From positions 1,054,001 through 1,118,000 of the forward strand of contig NZ_VLPK01000001.1 of NCBI RefSeq assembly GCF_007558865.1: DNA of 64,000 nt, written 5' to 3'. Every line of letters begins with the position of its first letter. The stretch's first letter is position 1. The notes beneath the pieces were generated by a model that saw only the letters and a list, made by a program, of their open reading frames with translations, did no database searches and was not told where the DNA came from. Origin of the DNA: Mucilaginibacter corticis (GTDB lineage: Bacteria; Bacteroidota; Bacteroidia; Sphingobacteriales; Sphingobacteriaceae). Of this stretch, positions 26,338 through 34,725 are shown piece by piece. The translations under genes and the position numbers were made by a program.

Positions 26338-27417
26338 ATGAAAAGGCTAATCCTGATTTTTTCTTTGTTGGTGTCCGGTGGTATAGCTGCCGCGCAGTCG
26401 CTTAAGGTCGATACATTTATTAACCGGTTTACCGGTAAGAATAACTTTAACGGTACTATTCTTATCGAACAGCATGATAAAGTCATTTACAAAAAAAGCT
26501 TTGGGTTTGCTAACCTGGCGTTTAAAATACCCAATACTCCCGATACAAAATATAAGGTAGCATCCATTACCAAGGCGTTTACTTCCGTGCTGGTCCTACA
26601 ATTGGTTGAACAGGGAAAGATCGACCTTGATAAGCCATTAATTAATTACTTGCCCGATTATAAAGGGAATGGCGGCAGTAAAGTAACCGTGCGGCAACTG
26701 CTGAACATGACATCGGGCATGCGTAATTTTGATGAAAACGCGTCGTCTTTAGATGCTGTTTTGAAAAAAGGCATCCCGCAATACCAGTTGCCTTATACAT
26801 CTGATGAGTTGCTGACTAAATTTTGCAGTGATCCGCTGGTTAAAGAGCCGGGTAAAGAGTTTGATTATAACAATGCGGATTTTATTATCCTTGGGAAGAT
26901 TATTGAAAAAGTAAGCGGAAAAACTTACGAACAGAATTTGCAGGAAAAGATCCTGCAGCCTTTGCAAATGAAAAATTCGGGCCTTTTATCGCAGACAAAA
27001 ATTACTGATAATTTGGCGGACACTTACTTTTACAGGGACGATATCAAAGCATTGGTAAGTGACCTGCCCGTGTATATGGAAAATTGGTATGCCGCCGGTG
27101 CAATGTATTCGACCGCCGATGATATCCTTAAATTTTCGGACGCGTTGTTTAAAGGCAAATTATTGAAACAGGAAACATTAAAGCAAATGTTTACATCCGG
27201 ACTGGGTGAATACGGCTTGGGTGTTTGGGTTTATTTAAAGTACGATATCAACCATAAAATGTTCACCATTGTAAAAAGGCCCGGTTCTATCATGGGCGCG
27301 CAGGCCATGCTGTTCCATATCCTGGAAGATGGATCGACAATTATAATTTTGAGCAATACCGGCACGGTAAGCCTTGACGATTTTGCCGCAGAAATTGCAA
27401 AACAAATTATTCAATAA
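26338..27417 (+). CDS. Secreted beta-lactamase-family serine hydrolase
   Basis: 359 residues with a signal peptide (cleavage after AAAQ). The SxxK motif is S76-I-T-K79 in YKVASITKAF and the YxN motif is Y177-N-N in FDYNNADF. The third box is RPGSIMG rather than KTG. These are class C beta-lactamase/DD-peptidase/esterase family features, and the absence of the KTG box makes antibiotic hydrolysis unlikely. It probably acts on a peptide or ester in the periplasm. It stands alone, 120 bases after rmuC. Confidence 0.88.
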   Translation: MKRLILIFSLLVSGGIAAAQSLKVDTFINRFTGKNNFNGTILIEQHDKVIYKKSFGFANLAFKIPNTPDTKYKVASITKAFTSVLVLQLVEQGKIDLDKPLINYLPDYKGNGGSKVTVRQLLNMTSGMRNFDENASSLDAVLKKGIPQYQLPYTSDELLTKFCSDPLVKEPGKEFDYNNADFIILGKIIEKVSGKTYEQNLQEKILQPLQMKNSGLLSQTKITDNLADTYFYRDDIKALVSDLPVYMENWYAAGAMYSTADDILKFSDALFKGKLLKQETLKQMFTSGLGEYGLGVWVYLKYDINHKMFTIVKRPGSIMGAQAMLFHILEDGSTIIILSNTGTVSLDDFAAEIAKQIIQ

Positions 27418-27453
27418 GCAAGTAAGACATAAGATAATACAAACCGTTTTATT

Positions 27454-27945
27454 CTAATATGGGATTTTACCAGCCTTGTAAAGTCGGTAAAAGAACAAGG
27501 CAAAAACCAGGCACAACATAATAAGATAGTACCCCATCTGTTTATTAAACTCTCTTTGTTTGACGTACATCTTATTACCTTTTTGCAGGAATTGTAAAAA
27601 ACGGTTTATTCGCTCATCATGTGTATTATCGGTTTCGTAATAATAAGCCGTAACCATATCTCCTTTTTTTAAGCCGTCGATAAGCGGATTTTGATCGTCA
27701 TTATAAATCTCAAAAGGGTAAGGGTAATTTTCAATGATAAGATAACGATAGGAGCCATAATCACTGTAAGGCAATTTTGGGGTAAGCCTTTTTGTTAATG
27801 TCAGTATTTTACCGGAGGCATGTGAGTAATCGCTTTTAGTGCCATTGTTTCTTATTATGAGCCATGTACTGATAATGATCATCACGGCTAAAAACGCAAG
27901 CAGAAAGCGTAATTGATGGGGTACATGTACATGCATAAAAGACAA
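27454..27945 (-). CDS. Two-helix membrane protein of unknown function
   Basis: 163 residues. A membrane helix near the N-terminus (LLAFLAVMIIISTWLI) and another near the C-terminus (YYLIMLCLVFALFFYRL) flank an extracytoplasmic region of about 95 residues with strand-like stretches (YRYLIIENYPYPFEIY). This resembles DUF3592-style proteins in layout only. An ATG at codon 4 is an alternative start. The region is more AT-rich than its neighbours. Confidence 0.6.
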   Translation of the reverse strand: MSFMHVHVPHQLRFLLAFLAVMIIISTWLIIRNNGTKSDYSHASGKILTLTKRLTPKLPYSDYGSYRYLIIENYPYPFEIYNDDQNPLIDGLKKGDMVTAYYYETDNTHDERINRFLQFLQKGNKMYVKQREFNKQMGYYLIMLCLVFALFFYRLYKAGKIPY

Positions 27946-27981
27946 CTATTTTATATAGGTAATTATAATTATTTGTAAACA

Positions 27982-28008
27982 AGAAAAGCGCCTTTTGGGC
28001 GCTTTTCT
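27982..28008 (-). terminator. Terminator after the zinc-ribbon gene
   Basis: A perfect 11-bp stem (27982-27992 with 27998-28008) and a five-base loop, 22 bases beyond the stop of the minus-strand zinc-ribbon gene. It ends in a short T run. Confidence 0.7.
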
Positions 28009-28030
28009 GTAAAATATATATAATGCTTAA

Positions 28031-28780
28031 TTAGGCGGTAGCGGTTTCGGCTTCTAAAGCCATTTGCTCGTCTATCAGGATACGGCCGCAATGCTCGCAA
28101 ACAATAACTTTTTTGCGTTGACGGATATCAGACTGACGCTGAGGCGGGATCTGGTTAAAACATCCTGAGCATGAATCGCGCTGGATGGTAACAACAGCCA
28201 AACCATTTTTAGCATTTTGACGCAGGCGGTTATAAGCAACCAGTAAACGCTCATCAATAGTTACAATGGCTTTCTCTGCTTGTGTGTTTAATTCGTTTTC
28301 GTCTTTTTCAGTTTCGGCAGTAATTGTACCTAACTCGTCTTTCTTGGCATCAAGGTCGCTTTTGCGGGCCTCAAGGTCGGCAAGCGCTTTTTCGTAAACC
28401 TGGGTTTTTGATGTGATCTCAAAACCATACTCACGGATCTTTTTCTCACTCACCTGTATATCCAAACCTTGTATCTCTATTTCTTTTGAAATAGCGTCAT
28501 ACTCGCGGTTGTTCTTTACTTCGTTAAGCTGAGCTTCGTATTTTTTTGTATTGGCCAGCGCGTCTTTGATCAGGTTTTTGCGGGTAACAATATCGTCCTC
28601 CAAATCATCAAGCTCGCTTTTAATTTTTTGTATACGGGTTTCCAAACCTGCAACATCATCTTCAAGGTCGGCAACTTCCATAGGTAATTCACCTCTTATC
28701 TGGCGAATTTTATCAATTTTAGTGTGGATGGTTTGTAATTCGTATAACGCTTTAAGCTTTTGTTCTACGGTTTGTTCCAT
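28031..28780 (-). CDS. Coiled-coil protein with C4 zinc ribbon
   Basis: 249 residues. About 1-190 is an alpha-helical coiled coil rich in Glu, Asp, Lys and Leu. The last 60 residues hold a zinc ribbon with ligands in SGCFNQ (from CSGC) and VCEHCGRIL (CxxC), a C4 arrangement known as zf-RING_7. Related proteins are sometimes placed with translation or secretion genes, but the role is not known. A TATCTTTG box (28835-28828, minus) may be its -7 element. A hairpin follows the gene. Confidence 0.88.
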   Translation of the reverse strand: MEQTVEQKLKALYELQTIHTKIDKIRQIRGELPMEVADLEDDVAGLETRIQKIKSELDDLEDDIVTRKNLIKDALANTKKYEAQLNEVKNNREYDAISKEIEIQGLDIQVSEKKIREYGFEITSKTQVYEKALADLEARKSDLDAKKDELGTITAETEKDENELNTQAEKAIVTIDERLLVAYNRLRQNAKNGLAVVTIQRDSCSGCFNQIPPQRQSDIRQRKKVIVCEHCGRILIDEQMALEAETATA

Positions 28781-29293
28781 TATTTTGACGGGATTTATAC
28801 TTGTTTCTTTTTATAATAAACGGATGGCAAAGATACAACTTTTTTAAATTATTTTATAATAGTATTGTAAATTGCTGTTTTTCACCGTCGTAAAGGCTGC
28901 CATTTGTTGAATTTCTGCAACAAAAAATTGCCACGGATAAATTTTTTAACTTAAAAATCGGCAGATTTTAAGAAGGCTTTCTTGCTACTGCCGCTACCGG
29001 TTTTCGATTAAAAATTGAATAAATCTGTGCCAAACTGTATCATGAGATCAATTTTACAAAATCAATTTACTAACTATCAGTTGTTTACAAAAACAGGTGT
29101 ACCAAAGTGTTCCATTGGGACACATTCAGTTTGGTACACCTTACACCTGCGTTAAGCAAATAGCTGTTCCTTAAATCATTTGATCTGATAGCCATAATTC
29201 AAACACCTACCCATAAAAGCGCCATCAAAAAGTCATTAGTATGACAAACCATGTCGGTTGGTTTTAGTAATTTTGTTACTCGTATAACGTGTC
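28781..29293. other. Non-coding stretch with two hairpins
   Basis: About 510 bases between divergent genes. It holds no credible ORF. It contains a CTTAAAAATC hairpin at 28950-28972 (one extra A in the left arm) and the nested hairpin at 29094-29149. The rest is AT-rich. The last part is probably the mrp promoter (TAATTTTG at 29268-29275). Confidence 0.6.
29094..29149. repeat. Nested inverted repeat
   Basis: GGTGTACCAAA at 29096-29106 is perfectly mirrored by TTTGGTACACC at 29130-29140. Inside it GTGTTCC (29107-29113) pairs with GGGACAC (29117-29123) with one G-U pair. Outside, CAGGTGT (29094-29100) can instead pair with ACACCTG (29143-29149), so two folds compete. Confidence 0.7.
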
Positions 29294-30382
29294 ATGACCA
29301 TTACAAAAGAACAAGTACTGCAAGCATTAAGCAATGTTGAAGAGCCCGATCTGAAAAAGGACCTGGTTACCCTTAACATGATCCAGGATATCGTGATCGA
29401 CGGCAACCGCCTTAGCTTCTCGGTTATCCTGACCACACCTGCCTGCCCCCTTAAAGCGCTGATAGAGAATGCCTGCCGCAATGCCATAGGTCATTTCATC
29501 AGCAAAGAGATTGAGGTGAGTATCAACATGACATCGCGCGTTACCACACAAAAGAACACCGGTGTGCCGGGGGTTAAGAACATCATAGCAGTGGCAAGCG
29601 GCAAGGGCGGCGTAGGTAAAAGCACCGTAGCGGTAAACCTGGCGCTTGGCCTGGCCAAAAGCGGAGCCAAAGTGGGCTTGATCGATGCTGATATCTATGG
29701 TCCGAGCATCCCCATTATGTTTGGCCTTGAAGGCGCCAAGCCGAGGGCCAGTAATGAAGGAGGCAAAACCCGCATTGAGCCTATAGAAAAGTATGGTATC
29801 AAACTGCTGTCGATAGGTTTCTTTACCGACCCTAACCAGCCCGTGCCATGGCGCGGGCCAATGGTATCGACTGCGGTAAAACAACTATTTAATGATGGCG
29901 ATTGGGGCGAACTGGATTACCTGGTGGTTGACCTGCCGCCGGGTACCGGCGATATCCACATCACCATCACGCAGACGTTCCCGGTTACAGGGGCGGTAAT
30001 AGTAACCACTCCGCAGGCTGTAGCACTGGCCGATGCCAAGAAGGGTATCGGTATGTTTTTGATGGAAAGCATAAACGTACCACTGCTGGGTATTGTGGAG
30101 AACATGGCCTACTTTACTCCTGCCGAGCTGCCTGATAACAAATACTATATATTTGGCCAGGGCGGCGGCAAGAAGCTGGCCGAGCAGTTGGAGGTTCCGT
30201 TTTTAGGCGAGATCCCGCTGATAAAAGGCATCAGCGACAGCGGTGACGCTGGTAAACCCATTGTATTAAATCAAGAACATGAGCTGATGGTAAGAGCCTT
30301 TACCGAGATGGCAAACCGGGTGGCGCAACAAATATCCATCAATAATGCGCAAGTATTATCTGGAGATATTATAAATAATTAA
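29294..30382 (+). CDS. mrp: Mrp/NBP35-type iron-sulfur ATPase
   Basis: 362 residues. An N-terminal MIP18/DUF59 domain (about 1-80) contains the TTPACPL motif. The ParA/MinD-like ATPase domain has the P-loop GKGGVGKST (103-111), LIDADIYGPSIPIMFG, and VVDLPPGTGD. It should bind and transfer Fe-S clusters. The CxxC normally present near the C-terminus is absent: the site reads VENMAYFTPAELPDNKYYIF. A TAnnTTTG box at 29268-29275 lies about 20 bases before the start. An NfuA-type gene follows after 25 bases, supporting a shared Fe-S role. Confidence 0.93.
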   Translation: MTITKEQVLQALSNVEEPDLKKDLVTLNMIQDIVIDGNRLSFSVILTTPACPLKALIENACRNAIGHFISKEIEVSINMTSRVTTQKNTGVPGVKNIIAVASGKGGVGKSTVAVNLALGLAKSGAKVGLIDADIYGPSIPIMFGLEGAKPRASNEGGKTRIEPIEKYGIKLLSIGFFTDPNQPVPWRGPMVSTAVKQLFNDGDWGELDYLVVDLPPGTGDIHITITQTFPVTGAVIVTTPQAVALADAKKGIGMFLMESINVPLLGIVENMAYFTPAELPDNKYYIFGQGGGKKLAEQLEVPFLGEIPLIKGISDSGDAGKPIVLNQEHELMVRAFTEMANRVAQQISINNAQVLSGDIINN

Positions 30383-30407
30383 TAACTTTACTTATAAATT
30401 AGTAAAA

Positions 30408-30686
30408 ATGAGTTTATTAGAAAGGGTTGAAGCAGCGTTGGACACGATAAGGCCATATCTGGAAACAGACGGGGGCAATGTATCGATAGAAGAGATAACA
30501 CCCGACAATGTGGTTAGGTTAAAACTGTTAGGATCATGCGGGTCTTGCCCCATGAGTATCATGACACTTAAGGCTGGTATTGAGGGTGCTATACAAAAAG
30601 CTGTGCCCGAAATTACAGGTGTTGAGGCCATCAACTTAACCGACATTGATGATCCGGACGCTGTATTGCCGGAGAACATGCGCTAA
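30408..30686 (+). CDS. NifU-C/NfuA-like Fe-S carrier
   Basis: 92 residues, the whole protein being a NifU C-terminal domain. The cluster ligands are C44 and C47 (SCGSCP). The rest is characteristic (IRPYLETDGGNVSIEEI, IMTLKAGIEGAIQKAVPEI). It lacks the A-type N-terminal domain of full NfuA. Such small proteins bind a [4Fe-4S] cluster as a dimer and pass it to targets. It follows mrp, so the pair probably works together. Confidence 0.93.
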   Translation: MSLLERVEAALDTIRPYLETDGGNVSIEEITPDNVVRLKLLGSCGSCPMSIMTLKAGIEGAIQKAVPEITGVEAINLTDIDDPDAVLPENMR

Positions 30687-30800
30687 GTAATGTTAAGTAT
30701 TGTTAAATCGTTATCCACATAGCGGCAGTACTATTTAGTTTAAAAACTAAAAACTATTTTTACCCGTTGTTAGTAATTATAGCAAAGGCTTAGTAGCATA

Positions 30801-31427
30801 ATGAAATACCTTTTTGGCATATTATTTTTGTTGATATCTGTAACAGCGTTAGCGCAACAAACAGAGCGCCCGCTGGTGCAGTTTAGCGGCGTTACCCACA
30901 ATGCAGACAGTGCCCGCGTTATTGTGCCTTATGTAAACATTACCAACCTTACTACCCACAAACAGGTTTTTATATCCAATTATGAAGGCTATTTTTCCTT
31001 CGTAGCGCATGAGCAGGATACCATCCGTTTTAGCAGTGTAGGCTATAACCCCGTTACTATTGTTTTGGATGCTAACGTACTTTCAAAAAGTATAATAAAA
31101 GACATTTTACTTAAACCGCAGATCATTAATCTGCCGGTGTTCCGGGTATTCCCATGGGCCACCACAGATGAGTTCAGGAAAGATTTCTTGTCGATGAAGA
31201 TAGCTGATGACGACCTGGAAATAGCCCGTAAAAATCTTACACCTGCGTCTATCCGAGCGTTAGAGGCTTCTATGCCGCATTATGGTAACGAGGGTATCAA
31301 CGTGCAGGATATGCATAACAACCTGGTTAATTCGCACTCTATCACCAATCCGTTGCTTAACCCTTTTGCCTGGGGGAGTTTGATCAGGGATATCTCTGCC
31401 GGCGATAAAAGCAACGCGGGTAATTAG
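30801..31427 (+). CDS. Exported protein with carboxypeptidase-like regulatory domain
   Basis: 208 residues with a signal peptide (cleavage after ALAQQ). Residues 25-115 form a CarboxypepD_reg-like domain (FSVAHEQDTIRFSSVGYNPV pattern), and a helical tail follows (FRKDFLSMKIADDDLEIARKN). Layout and length resemble the protein at 16461-17243. It is downstream of the Fe-S pair on the same strand but 114 bases away, so co-transcription is uncertain. Function unknown. Confidence 0.7.
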   Translation: MKYLFGILFLLISVTALAQQTERPLVQFSGVTHNADSARVIVPYVNITNLTTHKQVFISNYEGYFSFVAHEQDTIRFSSVGYNPVTIVLDANVLSKSIIKDILLKPQIINLPVFRVFPWATTDEFRKDFLSMKIADDDLEIARKNLTPASIRALEASMPHYGNEGINVQDMHNNLVNSHSITNPLLNPFAWGSLIRDISAGDKSNAGN

Positions 31428-31474
31428 TTCCGATCTTTATCGCAAACTGCTAACTAACAACTGCAAACTAAAAT

Positions 31475-32047
31475 CTATCGTCCTTTTTTAACTGCCGGGA
31501 ATTTCATTTTATAGTCCACGTCTACAATACCTTTAGAGATATCGTTCAGCCTTTTTTCAAGCAGGCGCTTGCGCAGCGGACTCAATTTATCTAAAAACAA
31601 TTTGCCTTCTATATGATCGTATTCGTGCTGGATAATGCGGGCAGCCATGCCTGAATAAGTTTCTTCATGATGTTTCCAGTCCTCGTCATAATAAGAGATC
31701 TTTATGGTAGACAGACGAGATACGTCTTCACGGATATCAGGGATACTCAAACAGCCCTCGTTAAAAGACCATTCTTTACCGGTCTCTTCCAGGATCTGCG
31801 CGTTGATAAAAACCTTTTTGAAATCTTTAAGTTCCGGTTCGTCATCGTCAAAAACCGAAGCATCTATTACAAACAAACGCATGGATATACCCACCTGCGG
31901 GGCGGCCAAACCAACGCCACGGGCGGCGTACATGGTTTCAAACATATCCTCACACAGTTGTTTGATATGCGGATACTCGGCAGGCTCAATAGCTGTTGCT
32001 TTTCTTCTCAAAACCGGGTCGCCGTATGCAATAATAGGTAGTTTCAT
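31475..32047 (-). CDS. def: Peptide deformylase
   Basis: 190 residues, normal length. All three motifs are intact: GVGLAAPQVG (GxGLAAPQ), EGCLSIP (EGCLS), and QHEYDHIEGKLF (HExDH with the two metal His and catalytic Glu). It removes the formyl group from nascent proteins and needs ferrous or similar metal. The promoter lies inside the tail of the upstream M16 gene and would give a leaderless mRNA. Confidence 0.97.
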   Translation of the reverse strand: MKLPIIAYGDPVLRRKATAIEPAEYPHIKQLCEDMFETMYAARGVGLAAPQVGISMRLFVIDASVFDDDEPELKDFKKVFINAQILEETGKEWSFNEGCLSIPDIREDVSRLSTIKISYYDEDWKHHEETYSGMAARIIQHEYDHIEGKLFLDKLSPLRKRLLEKRLNDISKGIVDVDYKMKFPAVKKGR

Positions 32048-32052
32048 GAATA

Positions 32053-32083
32053 CAAAATTACAGCTTTATTGCTTAGGCTCAAA
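32053..32083 (-). promoter_or_regulatory. def: Strong Bacteroidota promoter for def
   Basis: On the minus strand TTTG (32083-32080), 19 bases, then TAATTTTG (32060-32053), then five bases to the ATG. This is an exact TTTG-N19-TAnnTTTG match. The -33 element lies within the last codons of the M16 peptidase gene. Confidence 0.6.
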
Positions 32084-33298
32084 TAGCAGCGTCATCATTT
32101 TACTTTCATCAAATATTTCATTGCTGATGTCAAGCAGCTGATTGGCCGTTACATTGTTAATTTTCTCGAATAATTGCGGCAGCGTATCCACATAATTAAA
32201 GTCTACCAGGCTTTTAGCCATAGATATGATCAGGCTCATGCGGTTCTCTTCGGCCAGGGCTATCTGGCCTATAAACTTTTGCTTGTTTTGATGTAATTGC
32301 AGTGTGCCCAGCTTTTGCTCGCGCAGCTTCTTTAATTCTTTATGCACCAGTTTTGCGGCCTTCTCCGCCTTTTCGGCATCGGTACCAAAGTAAATGGAAA
32401 AGATACCGGTATCGGTAAGGGCAGTATAATTTGATTCTATGGTGTAGGCAATGCCATATTTCTCCCGGATCTCCAGGTTCAGGCGGTTGCTCATGCCCAT
32501 GCCACCAAGTAGGTTATTTAACAACAGCAAGCCGGTTTTATTTTGGTGCGATGACGAATAGGCCTGGTTGCCAATAATGCAATGTGTTTGCGAAATTGGT
32601 TTATGAATGATCTGGCTGCCGCCGATATTGGCATTGGGCGTAACCCTGTTCTTTTTATTATAATTAGGCGCTATGCCGCCAAAATATTTATCGCCCAGTT
32701 TAGTCACCTTTTTAAAATCATAATCGCCTATGACGGCAAATATGATCTCGTTGGTGTTGTAATTGGCGGTTATAAATTGCTGCATATCATTGCGGCTAAG
32801 CGCGCCTACGGTTTCAGTTGTGCCTAGTATGTTTTTGCCGATGGGGTGATCTTTAAACAGCAGTTCTTCAAAATCGTCCTGGATAGCTTCTTCAGGCTGA
32901 TCAAGGTATGAGGCTATTTCATCCTGTATCACGCCGCGCTCTTTTTCCAACTCATCTTCGGGGAAGGTAGAGTGAAACACAATATCCTCAAACAGGTCAA
33001 TAGTACGTTCAAGGTACGGGTTTAAAAACGATGCGTGTATACAGGTATATTCTTTAGTAGTATAAGCGTTCAGGTCGGCACCTACAACTTCAAGTCGGTT
33101 AAGGATCTGGTTAGTGTTGCGGCGCTCGGTTTCTTTAAACAACAGGTGCTCGATAAAATGAGCCAGACCTTCCTGTTGAGGCAACTCATCGCGCGAACCG
33201 GCGTTAACCAGCAGGCAGCAATGTGTAACCGCCGAAGGCGCGTATTTATACATTACCCGGATGCCGTTAGATAAGGTGTAGAGCTGGTATTCCATCAT
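32066..33298 (-). CDS. M16-family zinc peptidase (pitrilysin type)
   Basis: 410 residues from the ATG at 33298, one of two adjacent ATGs; a further in-frame extension upstream is unlikely because a -7 box (TATCTTTG, 33313-33306) lies there. The inverted zinc motif HxxEH is HFIEH, followed by the third ligand Glu in GVIQDEIASYLD. This is the single-chain layout of bacterial processing-peptidase-like M16 enzymes. The peptidase probably acts in the cytoplasm, since no signal peptide is seen. Def is directly downstream. Confidence 0.92.
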   Translation of the reverse strand: MMEYQLYTLSNGIRVMYKYAPSAVTHCCLLVNAGSRDELPQQEGLAHFIEHLLFKETERRNTNQILNRLEVVGADLNAYTTKEYTCIHASFLNPYLERTIDLFEDIVFHSTFPEDELEKERGVIQDEIASYLDQPEEAIQDDFEELLFKDHPIGKNILGTTETVGALSRNDMQQFITANYNTNEIIFAVIGDYDFKKVTKLGDKYFGGIAPNYNKKNRVTPNANIGGSQIIHKPISQTHCIIGNQAYSSSHQNKTGLLLLNNLLGGMGMSNRLNLEIREKYGIAYTIESNYTALTDTGIFSIYFGTDAEKAEKAAKLVHKELKKLREQKLGTLQLHQNKQKFIGQIALAEENRMSLIISMAKSLVDFNYVDTLPQLFEKINNVTANQLLDISNEIFDESKMMTLLFEPKQ

Positions 33299-33506
33299 TG
33301 GGTGGCAAAGATAGGGAATTAATAAACAGCTAATCATCAGCTATGAATCATAATAGCTTCGCTTAAAATAAATACATTTAATACTTTAATTTAAAATATA
33401 GCTTAGGTAATATTATATTTAAACTTAACTATCAAGTAACAAAACAAGTGTCCGGTTTGTCCAATATGACCCGGTGATTACTGGGCTACACCTTAATAAT
33501 ATAACG

Positions 33507-34046
33507 ATGAACATAAAAATAGCCGATTTGGAATTTGAACCATTAATAACTGCCGAAGAGATCCAAAACCGGATCAAAGAAATTGCTGCCGAACTTAACG
33601 CTGATTATAAAGATAAAACACCCATAATTGTTGGTGTTCTTAACGGCTGTTTCATGTTTATGGCCGACCTGGTACGCCATGTAAATGTGCCTTGCGAAAC
33701 CGCTTTTACCAAGCTATCGTCATATCACGGCGGTACCACCAGTTCCAGAAAAATAAGCCATGATGTTGAGCTGATGGTTGACATTGCCAATCGCCATGTT
33801 ATAGTAGTTGAAGACATTGTAGACACCGGCAACACACTCGACTATTTTGTGGACAGGCTTAAAGAGCGCAAACCGGCATCGGTAACGGTGGTTGCCCTAC
33901 TCTTAAAACCCGAAGCGGTTGAATATAGTGTAGAAGAACTGCAACATGTAGCTTTCCAGATCCCTAACGAATTTGTGGTTGGTTATGGTTTAGATTATAT
34001 GGAGTTGGGCAGGAATTTGGACGGGATTTATAAGCGGGTGGTATGA
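33507..34046 (+). CDS. hpt: Hypoxanthine phosphoribosyltransferase
   Basis: 179 residues from the ATG at 33507; the longer in-frame start at 33474 is poorly conserved. The PRPP-binding motif VIVVEDIVDTGNTLDY is present, as are GVLNGCFMFMADLVRHV and the flexible loop KLSSYHGGTTSS. It converts hypoxanthine and guanine to IMP and GMP with PRPP. It overlaps the next gene by ATGA, indicating translational coupling. Confidence 0.96.
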   Translation: MNIKIADLEFEPLITAEEIQNRIKEIAAELNADYKDKTPIIVGVLNGCFMFMADLVRHVNVPCETAFTKLSSYHGGTTSSRKISHDVELMVDIANRHVIVVEDIVDTGNTLDYFVDRLKERKPASVTVVALLLKPEAVEYSVEELQHVAFQIPNEFVVGYGLDYMELGRNLDGIYKRVV

Positions 34047-34681
34047 ACCTCAAAAGGTTCTTAATCGCGAGTTTTTTGATATACTGTGCTTTTATTGCTA
34101 ATGCACAGATACCTAAATTGAAGCCAGATACAACGGCTTATTACATTGAGCGCTCACCTTTTTACAAAGAATTTGCCGGTAAATATGACCTGGTAATCTC
34201 ACATCATCATGAAGGTGGTTGGTCAATGGATGAGTTTTATTATACGATCCTGGCGTTTAAAGGTAAAAAGCGTTACAAAATTGTATATAGTCTGCGAACA
34301 AATTTCAGTAACGACCCACCAAATAAGCCTCAAATTAAAAAGGAACTAATCAATAAGTACACGGCAGATAGCATTCTATCTATTTTTAGCAGCAATAATT
34401 TCTGGGGCTTAAATAACGACACACTTGCTATAACCAAATGGGGGAAATACTATGACGTTGATGCTCACCAATATTTAGATAAGGAATTTTATATCTCTGA
34501 TGGAATTAGTGATGTCTTTGAAACCATTACCAGAGACGGATACCAAATGATATATAGTTATGAGCCCGAATATTATTTTCACAATTTGCCACAAATTAAA
34601 CAACGCGGCCGGTTATTAAACGCCAAGAGAGCATTTCTATCCCTTTTTCCTAACATTTGGCAGCCGCCAACAAAACAGTAA
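34043..34681 (+). CDS. Exported protein of unknown function coupled to hpt
   Basis: 212 residues with an N-terminal hydrophobic signal (cleavage after FIANAQ). The start codon overlaps the hpt stop as ATGA. The body has a DLVISHHHEGGWSMDEFYYTILAFKGKKR stretch and YSYEPEYYFHNLPQIKQRGRLLNAK. No domain is recognised. The sequence is AT-rich compared with hpt and may be a lineage-specific gene. Coupling to hpt does not itself show a functional link. Confidence 0.7.
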   Translation: MNLKRFLIASFLIYCAFIANAQIPKLKPDTTAYYIERSPFYKEFAGKYDLVISHHHEGGWSMDEFYYTILAFKGKKRYKIVYSLRTNFSNDPPNKPQIKKELINKYTADSILSIFSSNNFWGLNNDTLAITKWGKYYDVDAHQYLDKEFYISDGISDVFETITRDGYQMIYSYEPEYYFHNLPQIKQRGRLLNAKRAFLSLFPNIWQPPTKQ

Positions 34682-34725
34682 TGCTCAACTTTCTCTATTT
34701 GCGGCGTCAGGCAATAGAACGAGGC

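Noticed and set aside
26338..27417. Antibiotic-resistance beta-lactamase
   Set aside because: It has SxxK and YxN motifs but no KTG box, and lies in core sequence. A peptidase or esterase role is more likely.
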